A stretch of 22,993 nt of DNA from an uncultured Eubacteriales bacterium (lineage in GTDB: Bacteria; Bacillota; Clostridia; Christensenellales; CAG-138): contig URFJ01000015.1 in the NCBI GenBank assembly GCA_900547135.1, positions 1-22,993 of the forward strand, given 5' to 3'. Under the pieces are notes generated by a model that made no database searches, was not told where the DNA came from, and saw only the letters and a program-made list of their open reading frames with translations. Shown here piece by piece: positions 7,801 through 15,034 of the stretch (positions within the stretch are counted from its first letter, which is position 1; every line of letters begins with the position of its first letter). A program made the position numbers and the translations under genes.

Positions 7801-8745
7801 GAGCTGTTCACCGATTATGCCTATATAGTTCATCTCTCCCGTTTCAGGATCAACGGTATACAGCATCGCCCCATTACCCAGCGATGAGTTTGCAAGGGAT
7901 GTGTATGTAAGATAGCATAGTCCGTCGTTGGGATTATACGTCATCGACGGGCTCCATCCCTGTTCGCCTGCTGACTGGGCAAGGAACGTTATGTTGCCGT
8001 CCAGGTCTAGCTTTACTATTTTCCTTGAGTTAAAATCCAGTGAAAGGAATTCCCCGTTGCCTACATAGGCAAGAGGCGTTAGTAGCAGCTGATTGTTCAT
8101 ATCCCAGGATGCTACCGGGGTAGCGCGCCCCGTCGTTCTGTCAAACTCGCATATATAGGACCTGTCAGCAGCGCAAATGCCATAGATCTTATCCACATCC
8201 CATGCGTAGGTTAAGTCGTTCGTCGTATAGTTACAGCTTCCAATATAGGTTGATTCGAACGTTTCCGGGTCGACGGAATAGAAATTGTTGTCTATATCCA
8301 TTCCGTATATGAGGTTTCCATCGTATGTGGCTTCGAAGAACTCGACTCCACCTCGGTAAAGCTCTGTCAGCGTGTTCTCAGGATCTGTAATGTCGTACAT
8401 TACCCATGCAACATATGGTTCATAACCGCCGTCCTCAGTAAAATAATTGCGTGTATAGCCAATTACCGTGTTACCTTTGTCAAAGGCGTTTCCCTGGTAT
8501 GATGGGCGGGGATGCGCGTTTGTCTGTCCGCCTTGAGCATTTAAACGCTCAAGGTCAAGCCCATTGAATCCAGTTCCCGAATTATCCGGGGTTTTTAGAA
8601 CATTTACGTCGTTTTGGTCAGTGTATTCAACACCGGTCGCTGGAGCCTTGTTACCGATGCTAGCTGCCACTGCAACAATCGGTATGCTGCAGATCACCAT
8701 AATGACAGCAAGGAGCAAGGCAAACGTTTTTCTGCTTTTGTTCAT
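4837..8745 (-). CDS. Secreted modular protein with cohesin-like and dockerin domains
   Basis: This 1302-aa protein starts at ATG 8745 after GGAGG. A signal peptide occupies residues 1-28 (basic MNKSRKT, hydrophobic core, VAVAAS). Two nearly identical propeller-like units follow (about 95-330 and 341-572), with GYTRNYFTEDGGYEPY, SVDPETFES and NPNDGLCYLTY blocks. Then come a jelly-roll-like region (575-725), a BIG2 Ig-like domain (about 727-807), a third diverged propeller unit (812-1035), a cohesin-like domain (1042-1169), a short InlB/Listeria-type repeat region (1171-1236), and a dockerin type I pair (1237-1300). The second dockerin loop, DVDGSGNVEISDA, has the calcium-binding pattern; the first is degenerate. 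A cohesin and a dockerin in one chain suggest it can both receive and dock to partners on or outside the cell wall. No catalytic domain is recognised. It is monocistronic between its own promoter and terminator. Confidence 0.85.
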   Translation of the reverse strand: MNKSRKTFALLLAVIMVICSIPIVAVAASIGNKAPATGVEYTDQNDVNVLKTPDNSGTGFNGLDLERLNAQGGQTNAHPRPSYQGNAFDKGNTVIGYTRNYFTEDGGYEPYVAWVMYDITDPENTLTELYRGGVEFFEATYDGNLIYGMDIDNNFYSVDPETFESTYIGSCNYTTNDLTYAWDVDKIYGICAADRSYICEFDRTTGRATPVASWDMNNQLLLTPLAYVGNGEFLSLDFNSRKIVKLDLDGNITFLAQSAGEQGWSPSMTYNPNDGLCYLTYTSLANSSLGNGAMLYTVDPETGEMNYIGIIGEQLGYYVLGIFFADFANPEPPVPEGTTLLGYTRNYFTEDGGYEPYAAWVKFSTLDPENTLTELYRGGVEFFEATYDGNLVYGMDIDNNFYSVDPETFESTYIGSCNYTTNDLTYAWDVDKIYGICAADRSYICEFDRTTGRATPVASWDMNNQLLLTPLAYVGNGEFLSLDFNSRKIVKLDLDGNITFLAQSAGEQGWSPSMTYNPNDGLCYLTYTSLANSSLGNGAMLYTVDPETGEMNYIGIIGEQLGYYVLGLFFAEFANGSASGDPIETLDEALNFEDGLLHFETDGEFPWYVVNFRDEICGTSGNEGKHGTVSEVSATHYLNAGEMIRFDWRVSCQTNMDFMAFYVNGEQITTFSSDKPGNLMPWTEFIYFVPEAGEYTFTWTYEKAGFWSAGHDRGWLMNVYAGEPIPVESFELDTKDIEMRAGMSSQLEWTIGPDIAYDQNVSFSSQDPAIATVDENGVVTGVSVGVTIITATTNDGGFSDECVVTITEGLPHTRLYGYRIYSAGQQNDMISFYADNPSELESLYTPAYGTYAMTYGNGTIYGFTKEGDFFTTTLEDTEWHLNGYNCRAQILSMAYNYATDRLYAVGFREQGRWMLYEVNTSSGELTEVGRPDTDGPLWTIEITTEGVAYGITASSGLLYTFDLETAEATLVGPTGCENVNFSQSMAYDHDNKIMYWASYYDNNGLQEVNLETGEATYFSQIGLEAEITGMFVVPSEEPQPGTDYSINVGNADARQGERVIVPVSMENLAAGSFTIEYNADALTYITYGNPDSAAYVVVNDSTPGMLDIAVVNPVQNYSGECMTLEFAVAGNAEGTYELALSVKGGTSIIDGTTIDIDAEEVNAANGSISIVTYYSVTFNYMVNGEWISEIQTVGIGESAVAPMPLSQYHEITQYIFVGWDADFSSVQSDLNITAEYGLLGDAYTNDTVDISDAMLIMRSIVKLENLSDLQTLLADVDGSGNVEISDALYVMRLIAGLETFAG
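7046..7566 (-). repeat. Exact 521-bp internal duplication, copy A
   Basis: It is identical base for base to 7784-8304, at an offset of 738 bp (246 codons), so the reading frame is kept. It encodes residues about 394-567. Differences begin right at both edges and include changed codons outside. A recent tandem duplication or ongoing gene conversion is implied. Confidence 0.95.
7784..8304 (-). repeat. Exact 521-bp internal duplication, copy B
   Basis: This is the partner of 7046-7566 and encodes residues about 148-321. Beyond its upper edge the two units remain similar but carry several substitutions, so only the middle has been homogenised. Confidence 0.95.
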
Positions 8746-8797
8746 TTGTTACCTCCTATAAAATCAGTTCTACGTTTATAGAATACTGTGTACCAAA

Positions 8798-8826
8798 ATT
8801 ATAGCACTCATTTATGTGTTTGTCCA
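8798..8826 (-). promoter_or_regulatory. Promoter of the cohesin/dockerin gene
   Basis: Read on the minus strand, -35 TGGACA (8826-8821), a 17-bp spacer and -10 TATAAT (8803-8798) preceded by an extended TGC. It lies about 55 bp upstream of the start codon and is close to consensus sigma-A. Confidence 0.8.
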
Positions 8827-8918
8827 TATACAAATTTATTATCTATATTTATGCACATTAATGGCAATTCACCGCTCGGAACGAATGATGAGCATCGATA
8901 TTCATCGTATAATTATAA

Positions 8919-8947
8919 TTGACTTTATCGAACAAAGAATGCATACT
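8919..8947 (+). promoter_or_regulatory. Possible promoter of the ArsR-type regulator
   Basis: -35 TTGACT (8919-8924), a 17-bp spacer and -10 CATACT (8942-8947), ending 25 bp before ATG 8973. It is a moderate match. The divergent promoter at 8798-8826 is about 100 bp away, so one regulator could touch both. Confidence 0.45.
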
Positions 8948-8972
8948 GAATAAAGAAAATTGGAGGTGTCAA

Positions 8973-10061
8973 ATGATGAAAGCTCGAGGAATTATAAACC
9001 CGCTTGTAGAAGCTATTGAATATTTCAGATATAAAGCCAATGGCGAAACGGTGTCAAAGCATATAAACCGGGTCCTGATTCAAAGGGAAATAAACCGCAA
9101 GGATTTTGAGGATATTCTAAAGCCCGCGCTTGAGCTTGAAGCGTTCCTGGACAGCAATGTTGCCCTTCCTAAAAATCTGCACCTGTATTTTGCTAATTTT
9201 GAGCACTCCGATTACGAAAGCGGCTTTAAATCCTGCGCGGCAAATATAGCGATGCTATCTGCAAGCACAGAAGATTTTACCGATATTAATACAATATGTG
9301 AGAACCTTATTAAGCAAAGCAAGCCGGAAATAAGGGATAATATCATGAACGAGCTTATATCCGGCGAAATTACGTCAGACACCAATTCAGATGATGGAGA
9401 TTATTTTCTTAAATTTATTGACGACCTTCCCCTGTCGGATAAGGCAAAGTGGCGTATTATAAATCTCTATAACAACTATGAAGATTATGTACTCGGTATT
9501 GGATCAACCCTAAGGCAGGCTATTCAGTTAATTCAGGAACGTTCGGATATCTATGAACCATATTTGTATAATTTTGAACAGGAGTACAGCGACATAAGCG
9601 ATATTATTGATAACATAAGGAATAACATGAACGTGGATTTTCTCATTGGGGATGATGAGATTATATATCCTAAGATCTTGGCAAACAATGAATTTACAAG
9701 GATATTCAGACGCCCCGAAAACGGCGGGCCCGTTCTGTATATAGGGTTGGGAGTGAGGCCTATGTTTAAGGTGCCATATAAGGAGAGAATCAGCATTAAC
9801 TTTGAGGAGATGCTCAAGGTCCTTGGCGATAAAAACCGACTGGCGATCCTTAGGATTTTAAAAGACAGGGATGCGTACGGACAGGAGATTGCGGACATGC
9901 AGAAGCTATCCCCAAATACTATTTCCCATCATATGAGCAAGCTGCAGTCATGCAATTTAACCAAATCAACCCTTGACGGTAGCAAGGTATATTATTCTTC
10001 GAACCAAAGTGCTATAAAGGAGCTTATTGAGCAGCTAAAGGAGCTCCTGCTTAGGCAATAA
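8973..10061 (+). CDS. Large ArsR-type winged-helix transcriptional regulator
   Basis: ATG 8973 is chosen because GGAGGTG (8962-8968) sits just upstream; this gives 362 aa. An in-frame TTG at 8919 coincides with a likely -35 box and is rejected. The C-terminal part (about 277-362) is a typical ArsR winged helix: LKVLGDKNRLAILRIL, a recognition helix region with SPNTISHHMSKLQSCNL, and a wing ending SKVYYSS. No metal-binding Cys pair typical of metal-sensing ArsR is present. The 270-residue N-terminal half is mostly helical and unrecognised, so it may sense a ligand or partner protein. It is divergent from the secreted cohesin/dockerin gene, which it might control (inference). Typical ArsR proteins are about 100 aa. 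Confidence 0.8.
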   Translation: MMKARGIINPLVEAIEYFRYKANGETVSKHINRVLIQREINRKDFEDILKPALELEAFLDSNVALPKNLHLYFANFEHSDYESGFKSCAANIAMLSASTEDFTDINTICENLIKQSKPEIRDNIMNELISGEITSDTNSDDGDYFLKFIDDLPLSDKAKWRIINLYNNYEDYVLGIGSTLRQAIQLIQERSDIYEPYLYNFEQEYSDISDIIDNIRNNMNVDFLIGDDEIIYPKILANNEFTRIFRRPENGGPVLYIGLGVRPMFKVPYKERISINFEEMLKVLGDKNRLAILRILKDRDAYGQEIADMQKLSPNTISHHMSKLQSCNLTKSTLDGSKVYYSSNQSAIKELIEQLKELLLRQ

Positions 10062-10068
10062 TTTTTCG

Positions 10069-10153
10069 GATGGCTTTCAATGCCATCAGGCAGTCTCTCA
10101 CTTATGGAACATAATAGCATCCATTTTAGTGAGATTCAAATAAACGACTGCCT
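10069..10153 (+). repeat. Nested inverted repeats between convergent genes
   Basis: A small hairpin pairs GATGGC (10069-10074) with GCCATC (10082-10087). Immediately after, AGGCAGTC plus TCTCACT (10088-10102) pairs with AGTGAGA (10128-10134) and, past an 11-nt bulge, GACTGCCT (10146-10153); inside, ATGG pairs with CCAT. There is no T-tract on either strand, so termination is possible but not classic. Confidence 0.65.
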
Positions 10154-10197
10154 CAGGGGGGATTTCTTAAATTATTTTGCGTACGTAATTCTTTTGC

Positions 10198-11004
10198 TCA
10201 ATATAGATCTGTACGCCTTAAGTCCTTAATAGAAAAAACGGACTGTACTTCATCTGTTTCACCCAGATTGATCTTATGAACAACTATAGTGTCCCCTATT
10301 CCCGCATTGCATATCACCGTACCCCACGGTGAGCATATCATTGTGTTTGCGTAAGCCACAAATTCGGAATCCTCGTCCCTGGCTGGTGCTACTCCAACAG
10401 TAAACACCTGGTTGTCTATGGCTCTGGCACGCATTATCAATTCCCAATGTGACGGCCCTGTAACCATGCTGAAAGCAGATGGCGCTATTATAATGTTCGC
10501 CCCTTCCAAGGCCATTGCTCTTACCAATTCCGGAAACCTCATATCAAAGCAGATGCATAAACCAATCCTGCCAAACTCGGTGTCAAATACCGTTATCTTA
10601 TTTCCCGCCTGAAAGGAGTCGGCTTCTGAAAAACGTTTGCCATTTCCTTGCGTTATGCTGAACATATGCAGTTTGCGGTGGAACGCAACCTGCTTTCCTG
10701 TACGGTCAAAAGCAAATGAGGTATTATATATTGCATTATTACCACTTTCCGGAAAGCTTCCTGCGATAACATATATCGCGTTGCGGCGGGCAGAATCCGA
10801 TAAAGCTTGCCACATTACGCCGCCAGCAGGCTCAGCATTGTTTGCAAAATAGCGGGTTGAGTACGGGCAGCAGAACATCTCAGGGAGAACTGCAATATCT
10901 GCTCCATATTCTGAAGCAACTTCAATAGCGTTTACAGCGCAATTGAGGTTGGCCTCCTTGTTCGGAGTAACTTTCATCTGTATCAGGCCCAACTTTACTT
11001 CCAT
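10198..11004 (-). CDS. Carbon-nitrogen hydrolase (nitrilase superfamily), omega-amidase/Nit-like
   Basis: A 268-aa cytoplasmic enzyme of the usual length for the family. The Glu-Lys-Cys catalytic triad is visible: Glu42 in AVLPEMFCCPYS, Lys111 in HRKLHMF and Cys152 in GLCICFDMRFPE. The last motif, with RFPE, is typical of the Nit1/Nit2 and omega-amidase branch, which hydrolyses small amides such as alpha-ketoglutaramate or deaminated glutathione. The exact substrate cannot be told from sequence. The start ATG 11004 has a weak GAGG upstream. The gene stands alone, convergent with the ArsR-type gene and divergent from the PTS EIIC-like gene, so context gives no pathway. Confidence 0.88.
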   Translation of the reverse strand: MEVKLGLIQMKVTPNKEANLNCAVNAIEVASEYGADIAVLPEMFCCPYSTRYFANNAEPAGGVMWQALSDSARRNAIYVIAGSFPESGNNAIYNTSFAFDRTGKQVAFHRKLHMFSITQGNGKRFSEADSFQAGNKITVFDTEFGRIGLCICFDMRFPELVRAMALEGANIIIAPSAFSMVTGPSHWELIMRARAIDNQVFTVGVAPARDEDSEFVAYANTMICSPWGTVICNAGIGDTIVVHKINLGETDEVQSVFSIKDLRRTDLY

Positions 11005-11242
11005 CTATCAAACCTCAGCTTTTTATTTTTATTATATCCCTAAAATGTAGATCAAGCATAATATGATACGTTTATTTATCAAAATATTTTAGATAAGGAT
11101 TGGCCGCCCCATGATTTGCCCTAATCAGCATGAGTTATTATTACCACCTTAAATATAATTTTAAAAGTCATCAGTATGTCTATATTTTATCCCGAATAAA
11201 AGATTATACATAAAACAACGTGTAGAGACCTTTACTAATTGT
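11005..11242. other. AT-rich intergenic spacer between divergent genes
   Basis: No gene is seen. A TATAAT for the minus strand (11036-11031) could be the -10 of the amidase gene, but no good -35 lies at the right distance. Nothing else stands out. Confidence 0.4.
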
Positions 11243-11271
11243 TTACATGAAGGTACATATGGTCTATAATA
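11243..11271 (+). promoter_or_regulatory. Promoter of the PTS EIIC-like gene
   Basis: -35 TTTACA (11243-11248), a 17-bp spacer and -10 TATAAT (11266-11271), 46 bp before the TTG start. Confidence 0.75.
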
Positions 11272-11317
11272 ATGTGGCGATTTAAAATAAACGTGTAGGC
11301 GTTGAGGAGGACGGGGT

Positions 11318-12346
11318 TTGGAAAAGGTTGTAGGTAGGTTTGGCACGTTTTTAAAGCGTAAGGATATCAATATATCATTAAGGGTTTACTTTATAGACGC
11401 AATGGGAGCAATGGCCTATGGCCTTTTTACATCTTTGCTTATTGGAACCATATTTTCCACGCTTGGCAGCGAGTTGGAGATTCCTTTCTTTATCAAGCTG
11501 GCCGACTTTGCAAAGGACGCAACAGGCGCGGCTTTAGGGATTTCCATAGCTTGGGCGTTAAAGTCGCCAAAGCTCGTTCTTTTTTCAGCAGCAGCCGTGG
11601 GGCTTGCCGGAAATGCCCTTGGAGGGCCGGTTGGAGCTTTTATTTCCACTATTATTGCTGCTGAGTTGGGTAAGCTGGTATGTGGTGAAACTAAAGTAGA
11701 TATAATCGTTACGCCAGCTGTATGTATTGTCTCTGGCGTGGCGGTTGCCATGCTTGCTGGACCTGCTGTGTCCGCTTTGATGAGCGCCTTTGGTTCACTG
11801 ATTATGACAGCCACAAGCATGCAGCCAATTATCATGGGAATTATTGTATCAGCGCTTGTGGGCATTGCCCTTACTCTACCTATAAGCAGCGCCGCAATAT
11901 GCATTATGTTGGAGCTGGGCGGAATTGCCGCCGGCGCCGCAACCGCAGGGTGCTGTGCTCAAATGATCGGGTTTGCCGTTATGAGTTTTAGGGAAAACCG
12001 CTGGGGCGGATTGATTGCGCAGGGGCTTGGAACATCAATGCTTCAGATGCCCAATATTATAAAGAATCCCCGCATATGGATACCGCCTACGCTCGCTTCG
12101 ATGATAACAGGCCCTATAGCAACCAGCGTATTTGGGTTAAAGAATATTCCGGTAGGTGCGGGAATGGGTACATGCGGACTCGTGGGACCCTTCGGCATAA
12201 TTAGCGCCATGCCCGAAGGGGGCGTATCAATGTGGCTAGGGATAGCTCTCATATGTTTTATTTTGCCGGCCGTTCTTACGTTGCTGTTCAGCGCAGTTTT
12301 AAGGCGAATCGGTTGGATAAAGGATGGAGATCTTAAGCTACAGTAA
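11318..12346 (+). CDS. PTS EIIC-like membrane protein (PTS_EIIC_2 type)
   Basis: A 342-aa polytopic membrane protein begins at TTG 11318, chosen for the strong GAGGAGG site (11304-11310, 7-nt spacing). About eight to nine hydrophobic segments rich in Gly and Ala run through the whole length. The opening FIDAMGAMAYGLFTSLLIGT and the late motif GAGMGTCGLVGPFG match, from family knowledge, the EIIC_2 class of phosphotransferase-system-related proteins found in Firmicutes. No EIIA or EIIB domain or gene is nearby, so sugar uptake by phosphorylation cannot be assumed. It may be a transporter or sensor for an unknown ligand. It has its own promoter and a weak downstream hairpin, so it is probably monocistronic. 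Confidence 0.78.
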   Translation: MEKVVGRFGTFLKRKDINISLRVYFIDAMGAMAYGLFTSLLIGTIFSTLGSELEIPFFIKLADFAKDATGAALGISIAWALKSPKLVLFSAAAVGLAGNALGGPVGAFISTIIAAELGKLVCGETKVDIIVTPAVCIVSGVAVAMLAGPAVSALMSAFGSLIMTATSMQPIIMGIIVSALVGIALTLPISSAAICIMLELGGIAAGAATAGCCAQMIGFAVMSFRENRWGGLIAQGLGTSMLQMPNIIKNPRIWIPPTLASMITGPIATSVFGLKNIPVGAGMGTCGLVGPFGIISAMPEGGVSMWLGIALICFILPAVLTLLFSAVLRRIGWIKDGDLKLQ

Positions 12347-12372
12347 ATTATTAAGCAATAAATTACAAACGT

Positions 12373-12400
12373 GCGGCTTGGACACCCATGCCGCCTTTTA
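12373..12400 (+). terminator. Possible weak terminator after the EIIC-like gene
   Basis: GCGGC (12373-12377) pairs with GCCGC (12390-12394), followed by CTTTTAATTT. The stem is short with a 12-nt loop. Confidence 0.4.
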
Positions 12401-12433
12401 ATTTATAATACGATATAATTTGTCGAAATACGG

Positions 12434-12463
12434 TTGAAATATCGTCATCCCACATGATATCAT
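12434..12463 (+). promoter_or_regulatory. Possible promoter of the lipoprotein gene
   Basis: TTGAAA (12434-12439), an 18-bp spacer and TATCAT (12458-12463), 33 bp before the TTG start. The match is moderate. Confidence 0.35.
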
Positions 12464-12495
12464 AATAATAAATATCACCTTAAAGGATATTCAAA

Positions 12496-13242
12496 TTGAA
12501 GCATATTATTAGTTTGCTTTTTGTATTGTTGTTTTTATTAACAAGCTGTGCCCCTTTGGAATCATATATAGAAACTATATTGAATGGACGTGATTCGGCA
12601 GATTACAATACAGTCGCCCCTTCACCGACGCCTACAGAATCTCCGCTGCTTACCCCTTTACCATCACCATCGTATCCTCCCCCTCCTACTTTAAAACCTA
12701 CTTTAAAGCCTACGCCAGAACCATCACCCACAATTAAACCCGAATCGCCCGACTTCCAGAATGCCTATTGGGGTATGAGTAGGAAGGATGCGAGAAAGAC
12801 GGAACGGCCTGTTATGAGAACCTCTGATATCTATCAAGACACTTACCATGATCTAAAATATGAGGGTTTGGACGCTTATGCAATATACCATTATGATGAA
12901 TATGATTCTTTGAGAATGGGTTCATATATTATAACAGAGACCGACAATTTTTTAGACTCTAAGGATAAACTGAAGTCGAAGCTGATCAAGCTATATGGTA
13001 ATTCGATAGAGGATAAAACGACCTGGCACAGTCGGCTATTCGAAAATACACCTGAAAAATACGATTTGGCGGTTACGCTTGGTCATCTTGAATACCAGAC
13101 CACATGGTATAATGGAAGAAGCTTTGTCATCTTGATTCTGTACGGTGACGGTTCAGAAGCATGGCTAGAAGTTATGTATTATGATGCAGGATATATATTG
13201 GATATATATAGTGGTCCGGAATACTTGGATCAGATAATTTAA
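12496..13242 (+). CDS. Predicted lipoprotein with proline-rich stalk
   Basis: TTG 12496 follows an AAAGGA site (12483-12488) and gives 248 aa. A lipoprotein signal peptide ends in the lipobox LLTSC with Cys18, so the protein should be anchored to the outer face of the membrane. Residues about 42-85 form a Pro/Ser/Thr stalk with repeated PTP, PSP and TLKP units. The globular part (86-248) starts with FQNAYWGMSRKDARKTE, a WGMS pattern seen in other Firmicutes surface proteins of unknown function, and contains KLIKLYGNSIED and aromatic-rich beta-type segments. No enzyme motif is recognised. It is flanked downstream by a long gene-poor stretch. Confidence 0.72.
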   Translation: MKHIISLLFVLLFLLTSCAPLESYIETILNGRDSADYNTVAPSPTPTESPLLTPLPSPSYPPPPTLKPTLKPTPEPSPTIKPESPDFQNAYWGMSRKDARKTERPVMRTSDIYQDTYHDLKYEGLDAYAIYHYDEYDSLRMGSYIITETDNFLDSKDKLKSKLIKLYGNSIEDKTTWHSRLFENTPEKYDLAVTLGHLEYQTTWYNGRSFVILILYGDGSEAWLEVMYYDAGYILDIYSGPEYLDQII

Positions 13243-14300
13243 TATATATTGTGTCCTTGCGTGGTTTTATCAGGAGTGTCACAGGGCATTAACAGTATTA
13301 AGGAATACCAATTGTTTCTGTAGAAACTTATGCCCGACTTTGCATTTGTTGTCACAAAAACTACGCACCTGATTTAACTCCTAATCCGGCTATCGTGGCA
13401 ATATAGACGAAGCACTCGTATGCGTTCTTTTTAAAACGTTTGCGCCAATTTACAGAATCTGTTACAGCTATTTAAGCAATACATACTAATGATTCTCAAA
13501 TACCCGCTCCCTGAGGCTTCTCATATAGGTTAATGAGTACCTAATCCTCATTCTTCCCGCAGGATATCTGTATTGGCCACAAGCAACACCATGCATCAGA
13601 CAGAAATAGAGGCCCAAATGTATGTGGAGAGGGTATTGGCCTCTATAGCAAGGCGCGGTCGCAAATTACATTAGGATTACCTTACGGCCTATTTGCAAGA
13701 TAATCCAAGGATGTTTGCGCCTCAAGAATGATTAACTGCATAAATACCATTGAGAGGCGGTCTTTAGATATATCCTATTGGCTTGTATTCCTTATTTGTA
13801 AAATCATATGAATAGATCATGATGTGATGTCCATGTATAAGAGAGTGCAACGTCCTGATAATATTTTACGACTTCAAGTCTTGTTGGAGATTAGAACATA
13901 AAGAGAATCTTAATAATGCTTCTAGCGCTGGTGTCATTATAGTGTTAATTTTGGGCTTAAATGTCTCAGTATTGTCTCTCAACGCTTAGTACTTTTGCCT
14001 GTTTTGTGCTTAATTTGCTATTTGAAATTTTGATATACGGAATATCTAGGTGACTATCCTGCGGTTTTTTGGTGTACTTCTTTATTAAGCGGAGGCGGAG
14101 TAGATATACCATGATGACTTTCATGATGCCATCATCACCCGTGAGATATGGGATGCGATGCGTGCCGGCCTAGCCGATTGCTGGCGATAATTTCAATGCA
14201 TACTTAGTTATAGTATATTTCAATAATTACAATTCAGTTAACCAGTTAAGTTGCAATTATGTCCTAATATTGTACAATTATGGATCTTGCCTCATCTCCA
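13243..14300. other. Gene-poor stretch with decayed coding-like fragments
   Basis: No credible intact gene is seen on either strand. Two short plus-strand stretches look like old coding sequence. From 13591, MHQTEIEAQMYVERVLASIA runs on to a TAG at 13672-13674 and then, in the same frame, a DYLTAYLQDNPRMFAPQE stretch follows. Near 14126-14190, FHDAIITREIWDAMRAGL resembles the recombinase domain of large serine recombinases (H-x-AII-x-REIWD pattern). A 9-bp perfect inverted repeat (13606-13614 with 13638-13646) lies in the first. I read this as remains of lost genes, possibly an excised or decayed mobile element. Confidence 0.45.
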
Positions 14301-14329
14301 TTGCCTTGTCCGATCAAGTGATTTATAAT
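14301..14329 (+). promoter_or_regulatory. Probable promoter of the two-component system
   Basis: TTGCCT (14301-14306), a 17-bp spacer and TATAAT (14324-14329), 18 bp before ATG 14348. The -10 is perfect and the -35 moderate. Confidence 0.55.
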
Positions 14330-14347
14330 AGAAAACGAGGTGATAAT

Positions 14348-15034
14348 ATGGATCGTAAGATATTAATCTGCGATGATCAGCCAATAATCCATGAAACACT
14401 TGGCGTTTATTTAAGAGAAGAGGGCTATGAGACAATCTCAGCTTTCAATGGCAAGGAAGCCGTTGAGAAATTTGAATCTCAAAATCCAACGCTTATAATA
14501 CTCGACATAATGATGCCTGTAATGACAGGTATAGAAGTATGTAGGAAGGTTAGGCAGCAAAGCCGCGTACCGATAATCATGCTTACGGCCAAGGGTGAGG
14601 AGATCGATAGGGTTTTAGGATTGGAGCTTGGCGCTGACGATTATATAGTAAAGCCGTTCAGCATTAGGGAAGTTATCGCTAGAATCAAATCAGTTCTGCG
14701 CAGATATCTTTCTCAGGCCGACGAGCCCCAAAAAGCGCTGAGATTAGGCGGATTGGAGGTCGATCTGGCTAACTACAGCGTAAAGATCAACGGAGACGCC
14801 GTAAGGTTTACCCCCAAAGAAGTTGAAATGTTGGAAATGCTTGCTTCACACCCAGGAAAGGTATTTTCAAGAGAACAGATACTGTCAAAAATATGGGGAT
14901 ATGATTACTTCGGCGATACCAGGGCTGTAGATACACAGATAAAGCGGATAAGGCAGAAATTTCCGCACGATGGCCTTGGGTTTGCGATAAACACTGTGTA
15001 TGGAATTGGGTATAAGTTTGAATTGACGGAATGA
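14348..15034 (+). CDS. OmpR/PhoB-family response regulator
   Basis: ATG 14348 is chosen because GAGGTG (14337-14342) precedes it, giving 228 aa; a longer frame from TTG 14270 crosses the promoter. The receiver domain (about 3-118) has acidic residues Asp9/Asp10, phospho-acceptor Asp53 (LIILDIMMPVMTG), Thr80 and Lys102 (DDYIVKPFS). The C-terminal winged helix (about 130-226) shows RFTPKEVEMLEMLASHPG, the DNA-binding stretch DTQIKRIRQKF and the end VYGIGYKFE. It should be phosphorylated by the kinase whose start overlaps its stop by 4 bp. The target genes are unknown; no phosphate-uptake genes are next to it. Confidence 0.93.
   Translation: MDRKILICDDQPIIHETLGVYLREEGYETISAFNGKEAVEKFESQNPTLIILDIMMPVMTGIEVCRKVRQQSRVPIIMLTAKGEEIDRVLGLELGADDYIVKPFSIREVIARIKSVLRRYLSQADEPQKALRLGGLEVDLANYSVKINGDAVRFTPKEVEMLEMLASHPGKVFSREQILSKIWGYDYFGDTRAVDTQIKRIRQKFPHDGLGFAINTVYGIGYKFELTE

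Noticed and set aside
7046..8304. Repeats read as a CRISPR array or mobile element
   Set aside because: There are only two long in-frame copies inside one gene encoding the same protein unit; there are no spacers, ends or transposase.
8919..8972. Earlier TTG start for the ArsR-type gene
   Set aside because: It coincides with a probable -35 box and lacks a ribosome-binding site, while ATG 8973 has GGAGGTG.
14270..14347. Earlier TTG start for the response regulator
   Set aside because: The extra 26 residues cross the promoter and precede the usual receiver N-terminus; ATG 14348 has a good site.
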